Below the pieces are notes generated by a model. It ran no database searches. It was given only the letters and a program-made list of their open reading frames with translations, and was not told where the DNA came from. From Jidongwangia harbinensis (lineage in GTDB: Bacteria > Actinomycetota > Actinomycetes > Mycobacteriales > Micromonosporaceae), in contig NZ_JAIWNC010000017.1 of NCBI RefSeq assembly GCF_020216025.1, positions 124,001-188,000 of the forward strand: a DNA stretch of 64,000 bases, in the 5' to 3' direction. The position numbers and the translations under genes are program-made. This document shows positions 51,639 to 61,267 of this stretch, piece by piece; positions within the stretch are counted from its first letter, which is position 1, and the number at the start of each line of letters is the position of its first letter.

Positions 51639-51641
51639 GTG

Positions 51642-51728
51642 GTGCCTTCCTTCAAGGTTCGGCCGAGGCTGGTGACCGGGCCGTTTCAGTTACCGTAGGA
51701 GAGCAGATCTCCGTCGGGAAGAAGGCAC
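51642..51728. promoter_or_regulatory. shared divergent control region
   Basis: GTGCCTTC (51642-51649) and GAAGGCAC (51721-51728) are an exact inverted pair, each lying directly before one of the two divergent start codons. GGAGA-5-TCTCC (51698-51712) is a smaller symmetric site between them. They are plausible HxlR operators, or in part mirrored ribosome-binding sites. Confidence 0.35.
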
Positions 51729-51731
51729 TTC

Positions 51732-52115
51732 GTGGTAACCACCCAGGCAGGCGCGAAGCTCATCGGAGACCCCTATGACGCCGGCTGCGCGACCCGTCGC
51801 ATCCTCGACCGCATCGGTGATCGGTGGACCGTCCTCATCGTCGGTGTCCTGGGCGACGGCGACGCCCGTTTCTCGGAGCTTCGGCGGCGCATCGACGGCG
51901 TCTCGCAGAAGATGCTGACCCAGACGCTGCGCGGGCTGGAGCGCGACGGACTCGTGCGCCGCACGGTCTATCCCGAGGTGCCGGTTCGGGTGGTGTACGG
52001 GCTCACCGAAGCCGGCCGGACGTTGCTGGAACCGCTCCGCGCGCTCCAGGAGTGGTCGATCGCCCACCTGGGCGACGTGTCGGCGTCACAGGCGGCCTAC
52101 GACCGGGCGGACTGA
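51732..52115 (+). CDS. HxlR-family transcriptional regulator
   Basis: 127 residues from GTG 51732. Winged-helix HxlR core: CATRRILDRIGDRWTVLIVG, FSELRRRIDGVSQKMLTQTL (recognition helix) and DGLVRRTVYPEVPVRVVYGL (wing). Cys19 sits in the position of the redox-sensing Cys of QorR/HypR-like members, just before the first helix. Divergent from the NmrA-like gene, which it probably controls in response to electrophiles or quinones. Confidence 0.9.
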   Translation: MVTTQAGAKLIGDPYDAGCATRRILDRIGDRWTVLIVGVLGDGDARFSELRRRIDGVSQKMLTQTLRGLERDGLVRRTVYPEVPVRVVYGLTEAGRTLLEPLRALQEWSIAHLGDVSASQAAYDRAD

Positions 52116-52220
52116 CCGAGGGCGCGGCCCGACCATCGCCCGCCCCGCAACGGTTTCGGCCAGCGCATTTCTGAACCGCCCGTTCGCAGATTCGGCGGTT
52201 GGCCGCCACGCCCTGACTGC

Positions 52221-52262
52221 ACGGCCCTGACCAGGCATTCCACGTCTGGTCAGGGCCGTTTT
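52221..52262 (+). terminator. classic rho-independent terminator
   Basis: ACGGCCCTGACCAG with its exact complement CTGGTCAGGGCCGT, an 11-base loop and TTTT directly after the stem. It ends the HxlR transcript about 106 bases after the stop. Confidence 0.9.
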
Positions 52263-52291
52263 GTCCGTCGCGTGCCGCCGACCGCTTGATA

Positions 52292-52318
52292 TTGACCACT
52301 ACCAATGGCGCTTATAAC
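52292..52318 (+). promoter_or_regulatory. candidate promoter of the lectin-enzyme locus
   Basis: TTGACC (52292-52297) and TATAAC (52313-52318) with 15-base spacing, 90 bases before the ATG at 52408. Spacing is short and the region is locally AT-rich. Tentative. Confidence 0.35.
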
Positions 52319-52407
52319 GTATGACGTCTTACGACGCTCGGCAACCGCCATGGAGAGTCGCCGACCCGTCCCCGTCCCGCAGCCGACGACCCGAAGGTGA
52401 TCCCTCT

Positions 52408-55230
52408 ATGGCAACCCGCGCAACGACCGCGATGGCGGTCGCAGTCCTCCTGGCCGCCGGCACGGCGACAGCCGTCATCAGCCCCGCGTCGCCGGCCGCC
52501 GCGCATCCGGTGAACGCGGCCGACTTCCAGCAGGTGGAGCTCGCGCGGGGGGTGGCCGAGCTCGGTGAGCCGATGTCGATGGCGGTGTTGCCGGACCGCT
52601 CGGTCCTGCACACGGCCCGCAACGGGGTGCTCCGCCGCACCACCGCCGCCGGGGTCACCGCGGTGATCGGGACGCTGCCGGTCTACACGCACGACGAAGA
52701 GGGCCTGCAGGGCGTCGGCGTGGACCCGGGCTTCTCCGGCAACCGGTTCATCTACCTGTACTACGCGCCGCCGCTGTCCACCCCGGGCGGTGACGCCCCC
52801 GCCAACGGAACGGACTTCTCCGCGTGGAACGGCGTGAACCGGCTGTCCCGGTTCACCCTGAACGCCGACTTCACGCTCAACATGTCCAGCCAGGTGACCG
52901 TCCTGGAGACGGCGACGAACCGCGGCATGTGCTGCCACGTCGGCGGCGACATCGACTTCGACGCGGCCGGCAACCTGTACCTGTCCACCGGCGACGACTC
53001 GAACCCGTTCGACTCGGCCGGTTACACCCCGATCGACGAGCGGAGCAACCGCAACCCGGTCTACGACGCCCAGCGCAGCGCGGGCAACACCAACGACCTG
53101 CGCGGCAAGGTGCTGCGGATCAAGGTCAACCCGGACGGGTCCTACTCGATTCCGGCCGGCAACCTGTTCCCGCCCGGCACCGACCGGACCCGGCCGGAGA
53201 TCTACGCCATGGGCCTGCGCAACCCGTTCCGGCTCAACGTGGACAAGGCGAGCGGCGCGGTCTACGTCGCCGACTACGGACCCGACGCCGGCACCACCAG
53301 CGCGACCCGCGGACCCGGCGGCCAGGTCGAGTTCAACCGGATCACGTCGGCCGGCAACTACGGCTGGCCGTACTGCACCGGATCGAACACCACCTCGGAG
53401 ACGTACGTGGACTACGTGTTCCCGTCCGGGCCGTCGGGGAGCCGGTTCAACTGCGCCGCGCCGGTCAACAACTCCCCGCGCAACACCGGGCTGACCACCC
53501 TGCCGGCCGCCCGTCCGGCGTGGATCAAGTACGACGGTTGCTCGCTGGCCGCGTTCGGCTGCGGCTCCGAATCGCCGATGGGCGGCCCGGTGTACCGCTA
53601 CGACGCGGCCAACCCGTCCTCGGTCAAGTTCCCGCCCGCCCTGGACGGGCACTACTTCGCCACCGAGTTCGGCCGGCGCTGGATCAAGACGATCGACGTC
53701 AACGCGGACGGGTCGCCCGGGCAGATCAGCGACTTCCCGTGGCGCGGCACGCAGGTCATGGACAGCGCCTTCGGTCCGGACGGCGCGCTGTACGTGCTGG
53801 ACTACGGCACCGGGTGGGGCAGCGGCGACGCCAGCTCCGCGCTGTACCGGATCGAGTACAACCCGGCCGGCAACCAGGCACCGGTCGCCCGGGCCGGCGC
53901 CGACCGTACCTCCGGTTCCGCACCGCTGACCGTCAACTTCTCCTCCGCGGGGTCCTCGGACCCGGAGGGCGGCGCGCTGAGCTACTCGTGGAACTTCGGC
54001 GACGGCAGCACCTCCACGCAGCCGAACCCGAGCCACACCTTCACCGGAAACGGCCAGCGCGCGGTCACGCTGACCGTGACCGATCCGGCCGGCCGCAGCG
54101 CCGCCGCGACGGTGACGATCACCGTGGGCAATACCGCACCCAAGGTGACCCTGAGCGCGCCGACCAACGGGACCCTGTTCAGCTTCGGCGACAACGTGCC
54201 GTACACGATCACGGTTTCCGACCCGGAGGACGGCACGGTCGACTGCTCCCGGGTGAAGCTGACCTACCTGCTCGGCCACGACGACCACGGCCACGCGATC
54301 ACCTCGCGTACCGGGTGCTCGGGCACCCTGCAGATTCCGGTGGACGGCGAGCACGACACGGCGGCCAACCTGTTCGCGGTGTTCGACGCCGAGTACACCG
54401 ACAACGGCGGCGGCGGTGAGGCGCCGCTGACCACCCACACGCAGAGCGTCCTGCAGCCACGGCACCGGCAGGCCGAGCACCACGACACCCAGTCCGGCAC
54501 CACGGTGGTCAGCAAGGCCGCCGCCGAGGGCGGGCAGACCGTCGGCGACATCAGCAACGGCGACTGGATCGCGTTCGAGCCCTACGCGCTGGCCGGCCAG
54601 GGTCGATTCACGGTACGGGCGTCCTCGGCCGGCTCCGGCGGCACGCTCTCGGTCCGCGCCGGCTCACCCACCGGCACCGTGCTCGGCACGGTCACCATTC
54701 CGGTCACGGGTGGCTGGGAGACCTTCACCGAGGTGTCCACCGCGCTGTCCGGGGTCCCGGCCGGCACCACCACGCTGTACCTGACCTTCCACGGCGGGAC
54801 CGGCACGCTGTTCGAAGTGGACGCGTTCGGTTTCGCCGCGGCGGCGGGCGGCACGGCCGGTCCGATCACCGGCGCCGGCGGCAAGTGCGTCGACGTGAAC
54901 GGCGCCGGCACCGCGGACGGTACCAAGATCCAGCTGTGGTCCTGCAACGGCGGCGCCAACCAGCAGTGGTCCCGCAACGGCGACACCCTGCGGGCGCTCG
55001 GCAAGTGCATGGGCGTGGCCGGCGGTGCCACCGCCGACGGCGGCCTGGTGCAGCTGTCCACCTGCACCGGCACCGGCGGGCAGGCCTGGACGGTGGGATC
55101 CAACGGATCCCTGGTCAATCCGTCGTCCGGCAAATGCCTCGACGCCAACGGCGGCAACTCCGCGGACGGCACCCAACTGATCATCTGGTCCTGCCACGGC
55201 GGCACCAATCAACGCTGGACCTTGCCCTGA
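52408..55230 (+). CDS. Secreted PQQ-type sugar dehydrogenase with PKD, CBM and ricin lectin
   Basis: 940 residues from ATG 52408. Signal peptide to about 33. Glucose/sorbosone dehydrogenase beta-propeller (about 38-481; THDEEGLQGVGVDPGFSGN, NRGMCCHVGGDIDF, AMGLRNPFRLNVD) that would oxidise sugars with PQQ or a related quinone. A PKD domain follows (about 485-572; YSWNFGDGST), an Ig-like/CBM6 region (about 575-811; GDISNGDWIAFEPYAL) and a ricin B trefoil (about 820-940) with three QxW-type repeats (TNQRWTLP end). The ThuA-DUF1080 gene follows after 12 bases; the set is probably one operon. Confidence 0.9.
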   Translation: MATRATTAMAVAVLLAAGTATAVISPASPAAAHPVNAADFQQVELARGVAELGEPMSMAVLPDRSVLHTARNGVLRRTTAAGVTAVIGTLPVYTHDEEGLQGVGVDPGFSGNRFIYLYYAPPLSTPGGDAPANGTDFSAWNGVNRLSRFTLNADFTLNMSSQVTVLETATNRGMCCHVGGDIDFDAAGNLYLSTGDDSNPFDSAGYTPIDERSNRNPVYDAQRSAGNTNDLRGKVLRIKVNPDGSYSIPAGNLFPPGTDRTRPEIYAMGLRNPFRLNVDKASGAVYVADYGPDAGTTSATRGPGGQVEFNRITSAGNYGWPYCTGSNTTSETYVDYVFPSGPSGSRFNCAAPVNNSPRNTGLTTLPAARPAWIKYDGCSLAAFGCGSESPMGGPVYRYDAANPSSVKFPPALDGHYFATEFGRRWIKTIDVNADGSPGQISDFPWRGTQVMDSAFGPDGALYVLDYGTGWGSGDASSALYRIEYNPAGNQAPVARAGADRTSGSAPLTVNFSSAGSSDPEGGALSYSWNFGDGSTSTQPNPSHTFTGNGQRAVTLTVTDPAGRSAAATVTITVGNTAPKVTLSAPTNGTLFSFGDNVPYTITVSDPEDGTVDCSRVKLTYLLGHDDHGHAITSRTGCSGTLQIPVDGEHDTAANLFAVFDAEYTDNGGGGEAPLTTHTQSVLQPRHRQAEHHDTQSGTTVVSKAAAEGGQTVGDISNGDWIAFEPYALAGQGRFTVRASSAGSGGTLSVRAGSPTGTVLGTVTIPVTGGWETFTEVSTALSGVPAGTTTLYLTFHGGTGTLFEVDAFGFAAAAGGTAGPITGAGGKCVDVNGAGTADGTKIQLWSCNGGANQQWSRNGDTLRALGKCMGVAGGATADGGLVQLSTCTGTGGQAWTVGSNGSLVNPSSGKCLDANGGNSADGTQLIIWSCHGGTNQRWTLP

Positions 55231-55242
55231 GAGGAATCGGCC

Positions 55243-56940
55243 ATGCGCCATCTCGTTCGTAGGCTTCTCGGCGTCGCGGCGGCGTCGGTGCTCCTGGCCG
55301 GCTCCGCCGGCACCCCGGCGAACGCCGCGGATTCGCCGTACGACGTGCTGGTCTTCTCGAAGACCGCGGGCTTCCGGCACGACACGATCCCGGTCGGCAT
55401 CCAGATGATCCGGGATCTGGGCGCGGCCAACAGCTTCACGGTCACCGCGACGGAGGACTCGGCCCAGTTCACCGCGGACAACCTGGCCCGGTTCGAGGCG
55501 GTGGTCTTCCTCAACACCACCGGTGACGTGCTGAACAACACCCAGCAGACCGCCTTCGAGAACTACATCCGGGCCGGCGGCGGCTACGTGGGCGTGCACT
55601 CGGCCTCGGACACCGAGTACGACTGGCCGTTCTACGGCGAGCTGGTCGGCGCGTACTTCGCCTCACACCCGGCGATCCAGCAGGCCACCGTCCGGGTGCA
55701 GAACCGGGCGCACGCGGCGACGGCCGGGCTGAACCCCACCCTGGTACGCACCGACGAGTGGTACAACTTCCGCTCCAACCCCCGTGCGTCGGCGCGCGTG
55801 CTGTCCGTGCTGGACGAGTCGACCTACTCCGGCGGGACGATGGGCGCCGATCACCCGCACACCTGGTGCAAGACCCTCCAGGGCGGCCGGTCCTTCTACA
55901 CCGGAAGCGGCCACACCCAGGCCAGTTACGCCGAGCCGGGCTTCCGGTCGCAGGTGTTGGGCGGCATCCGGTACGCGGCCAACCGGACCCGGGCGGACTG
56001 CCGGCCGGAGACCGGCTACACCACCCTCTACGACGGTGCCACCACCGGCTGGTCCCAGGCCGGCCCGGGGGCCTTCACCAACAGCAACGGCACCCTGACG
56101 TCGTCCGGCGGAATGGGCATGCTCTGGTACCGCACCAAGGAGTTCCGTTCGTACTCCCTGAAGCTGGACTGGATGGTGCCGGGTGACGACAACTCCGGTG
56201 TGCTCATCGGCTTCCCGGCGGGCGACGACCCGAACGCGGCGCTGACCAACGGGTACGAGGTGCAGATCGACGCCACCGACACCGCGGACCGGACCACCGG
56301 AGCGGTGTACGGGTTCCAGTCGGCCGACGTCGGCGCCCGGGACGCCGCGCTCAACCCGCCCGGCGAGTGGAACACGTACGAGCTGCTGGTGGAGGGGGAA
56401 CGGCTGCAGGTCCTCCTGAACGGTGTCAAGATCAACGATTTCACCAACACCGATCCGGTGCGGTCGTTGAGTTCCGGCCACGTCGGCATCCAGAACCACG
56501 GCACCGGTGACGACGTGTCGTTCCGCAACATCCGGATCAAGGAGTTGGGCGGCCCGGCGACCCGGGTCGGCCCGATCACCGGCGTCGCCGGCCGATGCGC
56601 CGACGTCAGCGGGGCCAACTCCGCCGACGGCACGAAGATCCAGCTGTGGACCTGCAACGGCGGCACCGGTCAGCGCTGGACGGTCAGCGGGAACACGTTG
56701 CGCGCGCTCGACAAGTGCATGACCGTCGCCAACGGCGGCACCGCCAACGGCAGCGCGGTGCAGCTGTCGGCCTGCACCGGCAGCGGCGCGCAGGCCTGGA
56801 CCCCCGGAACCGGCGGCTCGCTGGTCAACCAGCAGTCCGGCCGGTGCCTGGACGCCAACGGGGGCAGCTCCGCCGACGGCACCGCACTCATCGTCTGGTC
56901 CTGCCACGGCGGCACCAACCAACGCTGGACCCTCCCGTAA
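55243..56940 (+). CDS. Secreted ThuA-DUF1080-ricin lectin protein
   Basis: 565 residues. Signal peptide to Ala28, then a ThuA-like class I amidotransferase-fold domain (about 33-245; YVGVHSASDTEYDWPFYG), known for trehalose-utilisation enzymes, then a DUF1080/3-keto-disaccharide hydrolase concanavalin-like domain (about 265-440; DNSGVLIGFPAGDD), and a ricin B trefoil (447-565). The ricin tail is strikingly like that of the preceding gene, ending in the same 14 residues WSCHGGTNQRWTLP. It is preceded by the sugar dehydrogenase and followed after 20 bases by the fucosidase. Confidence 0.9.
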   Translation: MRHLVRRLLGVAAASVLLAGSAGTPANAADSPYDVLVFSKTAGFRHDTIPVGIQMIRDLGAANSFTVTATEDSAQFTADNLARFEAVVFLNTTGDVLNNTQQTAFENYIRAGGGYVGVHSASDTEYDWPFYGELVGAYFASHPAIQQATVRVQNRAHAATAGLNPTLVRTDEWYNFRSNPRASARVLSVLDESTYSGGTMGADHPHTWCKTLQGGRSFYTGSGHTQASYAEPGFRSQVLGGIRYAANRTRADCRPETGYTTLYDGATTGWSQAGPGAFTNSNGTLTSSGGMGMLWYRTKEFRSYSLKLDWMVPGDDNSGVLIGFPAGDDPNAALTNGYEVQIDATDTADRTTGAVYGFQSADVGARDAALNPPGEWNTYELLVEGERLQVLLNGVKINDFTNTDPVRSLSSGHVGIQNHGTGDDVSFRNIRIKELGGPATRVGPITGVAGRCADVSGANSADGTKIQLWTCNGGTGQRWTVSGNTLRALDKCMTVANGGTANGSAVQLSACTGSGAQAWTPGTGGSLVNQQSGRCLDANGGSSADGTALIVWSCHGGTNQRWTLP

Positions 56941-56960
56941 AGACTGCTTGGAGAGGCACC

Positions 56961-59822
56961 ATGTCGGAAGTGACCCGAAGGAAACTCCTCGCGGCCGGGG
57001 CGGCCGGAGCCGGGGCCGCGCTGCTGCCCACCGGATGGACGGCCGCCGCCCGGGCCGGTGCGGCGGCGCCACCGCAGGTGCGGGCGGCCGGCGACCTGGC
57101 GCTCTGGTACGACGAGCCGGCCGGCACCGACTGGCTGCGGGCGTTGCCGGTCGGCAACGGGCGGCTCGGCGCGATGGTGTTCGGCAACCTGGACACCGAC
57201 CGGTTGCAGCTCAACGAGGACACCGTGTGGGCCGGCGGCCCGTACGACTCGGCGAACACCCGGGGCGCGGCCAACCTGGCGGAGATCCGGCGGCGGGTGT
57301 TCGCCGACCAGTGGACCCAGGCGCAGGACCTGATCAACCAGACGATGCTCGGCAGCCCGGCCGGGCAACTGGCGTACCAGCCGGTCGGCAACCTGCGGCT
57401 GGCGTTCGGCAGTGCCGGCGGTGCGACGCAGTACTACCGGACCCTGGACCTGACCACCGCGACCGTCACCACCACGTACCTGCTGAACGGGGTCAGGTAT
57501 CAGCGGGACGTGTTCGCGAGCAGCCCCGACCAGGTCATCGTGGTCCGGCTGACCGCGGACCGCGCCAACGCGATCACCTTCAGCGCCACCTTCGACAGCC
57601 CGCAGCGGACCACCGTGTCCAGCCCGGACTCCGCGACGGTCGCGCTGGACGGCATCTCCGGCAACATGGAGGGCATCAACGGCACGGTCCGGTTCCTCGC
57701 CCTGGCCAGGGCCACCGTCACCGGCGGTACGGTCAGCAGCTCCGGCGGCACGTTACGGGTGTCCGGCGCCACCGCCGTCACGTTGCTGGTGTCGATCGGC
57801 TCCAGCTACGTCAACTTCCGTACCGTCAACGGCGACTACCAGGGCATCGCGCGTACCCGTCTGAGCGCCGCCGGCAACCTCGCCCACGACCAGCTCCGCG
57901 CCCGGCACCTGGCCGACTACCAGGCGCTGTTCAACCGGGTGACGATCGACCTGGGCCGCACCGCCGCGGCGGACCAGACCACCGACGTCCGGATCGCGCA
58001 GCACGCCGGCACCACCGATCCGCAGTTCTCCGCGCTGCTGTTCCAGTACGGCAGATATCTGCTGATCTCGTCCTCGCGGCCGGGCACCCAGCCGGCGAAT
58101 CTGCAGGGCATCTGGAACGACCAGATGGCGCCGTCGTGGGACTCGAAGTACACCGTCAACGCGAACCTGCCGATGAACTACTGGCCGGCCGACACCACGA
58201 ACCTCGCCGAGTGCTTCCTGCCGGTCTTCGACCTGATCAGGGACCTGACCGTGACCGGTGCCCGCACGGCCCAGGCGCAGTACGGCGCGGGCGGCTGGGT
58301 CACCCACCACAACACCGACGCGTGGCGCGGCTCGTCGGTCGTCGACGGCGCGTTCTGGGGCATGTGGCAGACCGGCGGCGCCTGGCTGGCCACCCTCATC
58401 TGGGAGCACTACCTGTTCACCGGCGACGTCGAGTTCCTCCGCGCCAACTTCCCGGCGATGCGCGGCGCCGCGCAGTTCTTCCTCGACACCCTGGTCACCC
58501 ACCCGACGCTGGGACACCTGGTCACCAACCCGTCGAACTCGCCGGAACTCGCGCACCACCCCGACGCCTCGGTGTGCGCCGGCCCCACCATGGACAACCA
58601 GATCCTGCGCGACCTGTTCAACGGCTGCGCACGGGCCAGCGAGGTCCTTGGCGTGGACGCCGCCTTCCGCACCCAGGTCCTGGCGGCCCGCGACCGGCTG
58701 GCGCCGATGCGGGTCGGCTCGCGCGGCAACATCCAGGAATGGCTCGCCGACTGGGTCGAGACCGAGCGGGCCCACCGGCACGTCTCCCACCTGTACGGGC
58801 TGCATCCGAGCAACCAGATCACCCGGCGGGGGACACCCCAGTTGCACGAGGCCGCGCGCCGGACCCTGGAGTTGCGCGGCGACGACGGGACCGGCTGGTC
58901 CCTCGCCTGGAAGATCAACTTCTGGGCCCGGCTGGAGGACGGCGCACGCGCCCACAAGCTCCTCCGCGACCTGGTACGCACCGACCGCCTGGCACCGAAC
59001 ATGTTCGACCTGCACCCGCCGTTCCAGATCGACGGCAACTTCGGTGCCACCTCCGGCATCGCCGAGATGCTGCTCCAGAGCCACAACGGTGAGCTGCACG
59101 TGCTGCCGGCGCTCCCGCCGGCCTGGCCGGCCGGCAGCTTCACCGGTCTGCGCGGCCGCGGCGGATACACGGTCGGCGCCACCTGGAACAGCGACCGGGC
59201 CGAGTTCGTCGTCACCCCCGACCGCGCGGGTGCGGTGCGGGTCCGGAGCCAGATCCTGGCCGGCGACGTCGAGGTGCTGGACGAGACGACCGGCGCCGCG
59301 ATCCAGCCGGCCCGGCCCGAGGCCGGACTCATCGAGTTCGCCGGTCTGGCCGGGCACACCTACCGTGCGTCCGCACTCCGGACCGGGTCGGGGCCGGTGC
59401 AGGCCGGCGTCCACTACCGGCTGGTGGCGCAGCACAGCGGCAAGGCCGCCGACATCAACGGTGCGTCCACCGCCGCCGGCGCCGCACTGGTCCAGTGGCA
59501 GACCGGCGGGGGAACCAACCAGCAGTTCGAATTCCTGCCGGCCGACGGCGGCCACTACCGGATCCGGGCCCGGCACAGCGGTCTGGTCCTCCAGGCCGCC
59601 GGCACCGGCACCGGCGCCGACATCACCCAGCAGCCCGAGTCCGACGCCACCGGCCAGCAGTGGCGGTTCGTCGACCACGGTGGCGAGGTGGGCAGCCTGG
59701 TCAACCGGCAGAGCGGCCTGGCGATGGACGTCTGGCAGGCGTCGACCGGCGACGGTGCCCGGATCTCCCAGTGGACGGTCACCGGAAGCACCCACCAGCG
59801 GTTCCGGCTCCAGCGCGTCTGA
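56961..59822 (+). CDS. GH95 alpha-L-fucosidase with ricin-type lectin
   Basis: 953 residues from ATG 56961 (GGAGAGG four bases upstream); the longer frame into the previous gene is spurious. Tat signal TRRKLLAAGAAG. GH95 region (about 45-800): YDEPAGTDWLRALPVGNGRL, QLNEDTVWAGGPY, NLQGIWNDQMAPSWDSKYTV with NLPMNYW, PSNSPE and FQIDGNFGATSGIAEML (catalytic-region Asp). It hydrolyses alpha-1,2-fucosyl (or alpha-galactosyl) residues by inversion. A ricin B lectin covers about 813-953 (QQFEFLPADGG). Third gene of the plus-strand operon. Confidence 0.92.
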   Translation: MSEVTRRKLLAAGAAGAGAALLPTGWTAAARAGAAAPPQVRAAGDLALWYDEPAGTDWLRALPVGNGRLGAMVFGNLDTDRLQLNEDTVWAGGPYDSANTRGAANLAEIRRRVFADQWTQAQDLINQTMLGSPAGQLAYQPVGNLRLAFGSAGGATQYYRTLDLTTATVTTTYLLNGVRYQRDVFASSPDQVIVVRLTADRANAITFSATFDSPQRTTVSSPDSATVALDGISGNMEGINGTVRFLALARATVTGGTVSSSGGTLRVSGATAVTLLVSIGSSYVNFRTVNGDYQGIARTRLSAAGNLAHDQLRARHLADYQALFNRVTIDLGRTAAADQTTDVRIAQHAGTTDPQFSALLFQYGRYLLISSSRPGTQPANLQGIWNDQMAPSWDSKYTVNANLPMNYWPADTTNLAECFLPVFDLIRDLTVTGARTAQAQYGAGGWVTHHNTDAWRGSSVVDGAFWGMWQTGGAWLATLIWEHYLFTGDVEFLRANFPAMRGAAQFFLDTLVTHPTLGHLVTNPSNSPELAHHPDASVCAGPTMDNQILRDLFNGCARASEVLGVDAAFRTQVLAARDRLAPMRVGSRGNIQEWLADWVETERAHRHVSHLYGLHPSNQITRRGTPQLHEAARRTLELRGDDGTGWSLAWKINFWARLEDGARAHKLLRDLVRTDRLAPNMFDLHPPFQIDGNFGATSGIAEMLLQSHNGELHVLPALPPAWPAGSFTGLRGRGGYTVGATWNSDRAEFVVTPDRAGAVRVRSQILAGDVEVLDETTGAAIQPARPEAGLIEFAGLAGHTYRASALRTGSGPVQAGVHYRLVAQHSGKAADINGASTAAGAALVQWQTGGGTNQQFEFLPADGGHYRIRARHSGLVLQAAGTGTGADITQQPESDATGQQWRFVDHGGEVGSLVNRQSGLAMDVWQASTGDGARISQWTVTGSTHQRFRLQRV

Positions 59823-59845
59823 CCGGACGGCCCCACCCCGCCGAG

Positions 59846-59881
59846 CTCGAGCCCGCTCCCCTCCGGGAGCGGGCTCGAGCG
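59846..59881. terminator. bidirectional hairpin between convergent genes
   Basis: A perfect 16-bp stem GCTCGAGCCCGCTCCC with CTCC loop and its complement, between the fucosidase stop and the esterase stop. The longest perfect hairpin in the window. Confidence 0.9.
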
Positions 59882-59897
59882 CCATGCCGGCCGCGGG

Positions 59898-61238
59898 TCA
59901 GGCGCGGGCCCAGCGTTGGTTCGCGCCGGTGTGGCAGGTCCAGGCGACCACGGCGGTGCCGTTGGCGGTGGCCGCGCCGTTGACGTCCAGGCACAGCCCG
60001 TTCTGCGCGTTGCTGACCGTGCCGTTGCTGTTCAGGTTCCACTTCTGGTTGGCGCCGCCGCAGTCCGAGATCTGCACCCGGGTGCCGGCGGCGTTGCCCG
60101 GCACGTCCAGGCACTTGCCCAGCACCCGGAGTTCCTGCCCGCTCTGGCTGAACTGCTGGTTCGCGTTGCCGTGGCAGTCCCAGAGGATCATTTGCGCACC
60201 GTTCGCCGAGCTGGCGCCGTTGACGTCCAGGCACCGGCCGGCGGACTCGCTGCGCAGCCGGAACGTGGTCGGAACGGGGTCCGGGCCGGGGTCCGGGCCG
60301 GGATCCGAGGTCTGGAACTGGGCGAAGAAGTTCCACACCACCGGCCTGGTCCAGGACCGTTCGCCGGGTTCGAAGTCGCCGGCCGACCCGTCCACCGGAC
60401 CGGGGGTGTGACCGGCGTCGTACGCCGCCCAGACCACCGGATATCCGGCGCGGCAGCCGGAGTAGGTGGTGACGGTGTGGGTGAGGCTGCCCTGCGCGGG
60501 CTCCGGCGGGTTCTGCGGTGTGCAGCCGTTGTTGCGGACGAACCGGTCGCGCAGCGACCGGCCCTGGGAGATGTTGAGCACCGGATCGCGGAGACCGTGC
60601 AACCCGATGTACGCGATCGGCTCGGTGCCGCCGCTGCATCCGCTGAGTTGCCCGCCGGCGTAGACGGCGACCGCGCGGAACACCGTCGGACGGGCACACG
60701 CGAGCGCGTAGCTCATCCCGCCGCCGTAGCTGAACCCTCCGGCGAAGCGCTGGGTCGTGTCTACACACAGGCCGGCGTCGATTTCTCTGATCATGTCGTC
60801 GACGAAGACCACGTCCTGCCCGCCGGAGTTCGCCCACCCGTTGTTCAGTCCCTGCGGCGCCACGAAGATGGCGCTGTCGTTGGACAGGGCCCGGAGCCCG
60901 TAGTACGACCAGGGGTAGCCGCTGGTGCCACCCGAGTCGACGTCGTTCGCGGTGCCGCCGTTCCAGTGGAACCCGAAGATCAGGCGGTACGGGCGGTTGC
61001 TGTCGTAGTTGTCCGGGACCCGCAGAATGTAGCTGCGGCTCCGGCCGCTGGTCTGGATGGTCCGGGTGCCGCTGGCCAGCGTCGGTGCCTTGCCGCATCC
61101 GGCGGTCGCCGCGAGGGTCGCCTCTTCCGCCGCCGCGGGAGCCGGCCGGACGCCGGTGACGCCGGCCGAGGTGAGGGCGGCCGTCGCGGCGACCACCAGC
61201 AGCGTCCGCCATTGATGGCGGCGAGTGCCTCTGGGCAT
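59898..61238 (-). CDS. Secreted CE1-type esterase with ricin lectin
   Basis: 446 residues from ATG 61238 (GGAG five bases upstream). Signal peptide ends in PAPAAAEE. Catalytic domain (about 48-315): feruloyl/acetylxylan esterase or PHB depolymerase family alpha/beta-hydrolase, nucleophile Ser in GGFSYGGGMSYA, oxyanion HWNGGTAND, His in AYDAGHTPGPVDG. A DPGPDPGPDP linker precedes a ricin B trefoil (325-446). It should remove feruloyl or acetyl esters from arabinoxylan, matching the arabinofuranosidase gene 29 bases upstream. Confidence 0.9.
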   Translation of the reverse strand: MPRGTRRHQWRTLLVVAATAALTSAGVTGVRPAPAAAEEATLAATAGCGKAPTLASGTRTIQTSGRSRSYILRVPDNYDSNRPYRLIFGFHWNGGTANDVDSGGTSGYPWSYYGLRALSNDSAIFVAPQGLNNGWANSGGQDVVFVDDMIREIDAGLCVDTTQRFAGGFSYGGGMSYALACARPTVFRAVAVYAGGQLSGCSGGTEPIAYIGLHGLRDPVLNISQGRSLRDRFVRNNGCTPQNPPEPAQGSLTHTVTTYSGCRAGYPVVWAAYDAGHTPGPVDGSAGDFEPGERSWTRPVVWNFFAQFQTSDPGPDPGPDPVPTTFRLRSESAGRCLDVNGASSANGAQMILWDCHGNANQQFSQSGQELRVLGKCLDVPGNAAGTRVQISDCGGANQKWNLNSNGTVSNAQNGLCLDVNGAATANGTAVVAWTCHTGANQRWARA

Positions 61239-61267
61239 GGGTGCTCCGTTCCTCGTGGTGTGGCGGA

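Noticed and set aside
56595..56960. Upstream extension of the GH95 frame
   Set aside because: It overlaps the end of the ThuA gene in another frame and is Arg-rich; ATG 56961 has a strong Shine-Dalgarno followed by a Tat signal.
57753..59885. 710-residue frame antisense to the fucosidase
   Set aside because: Shadow of the GH95 gene; no motifs and no start signal.
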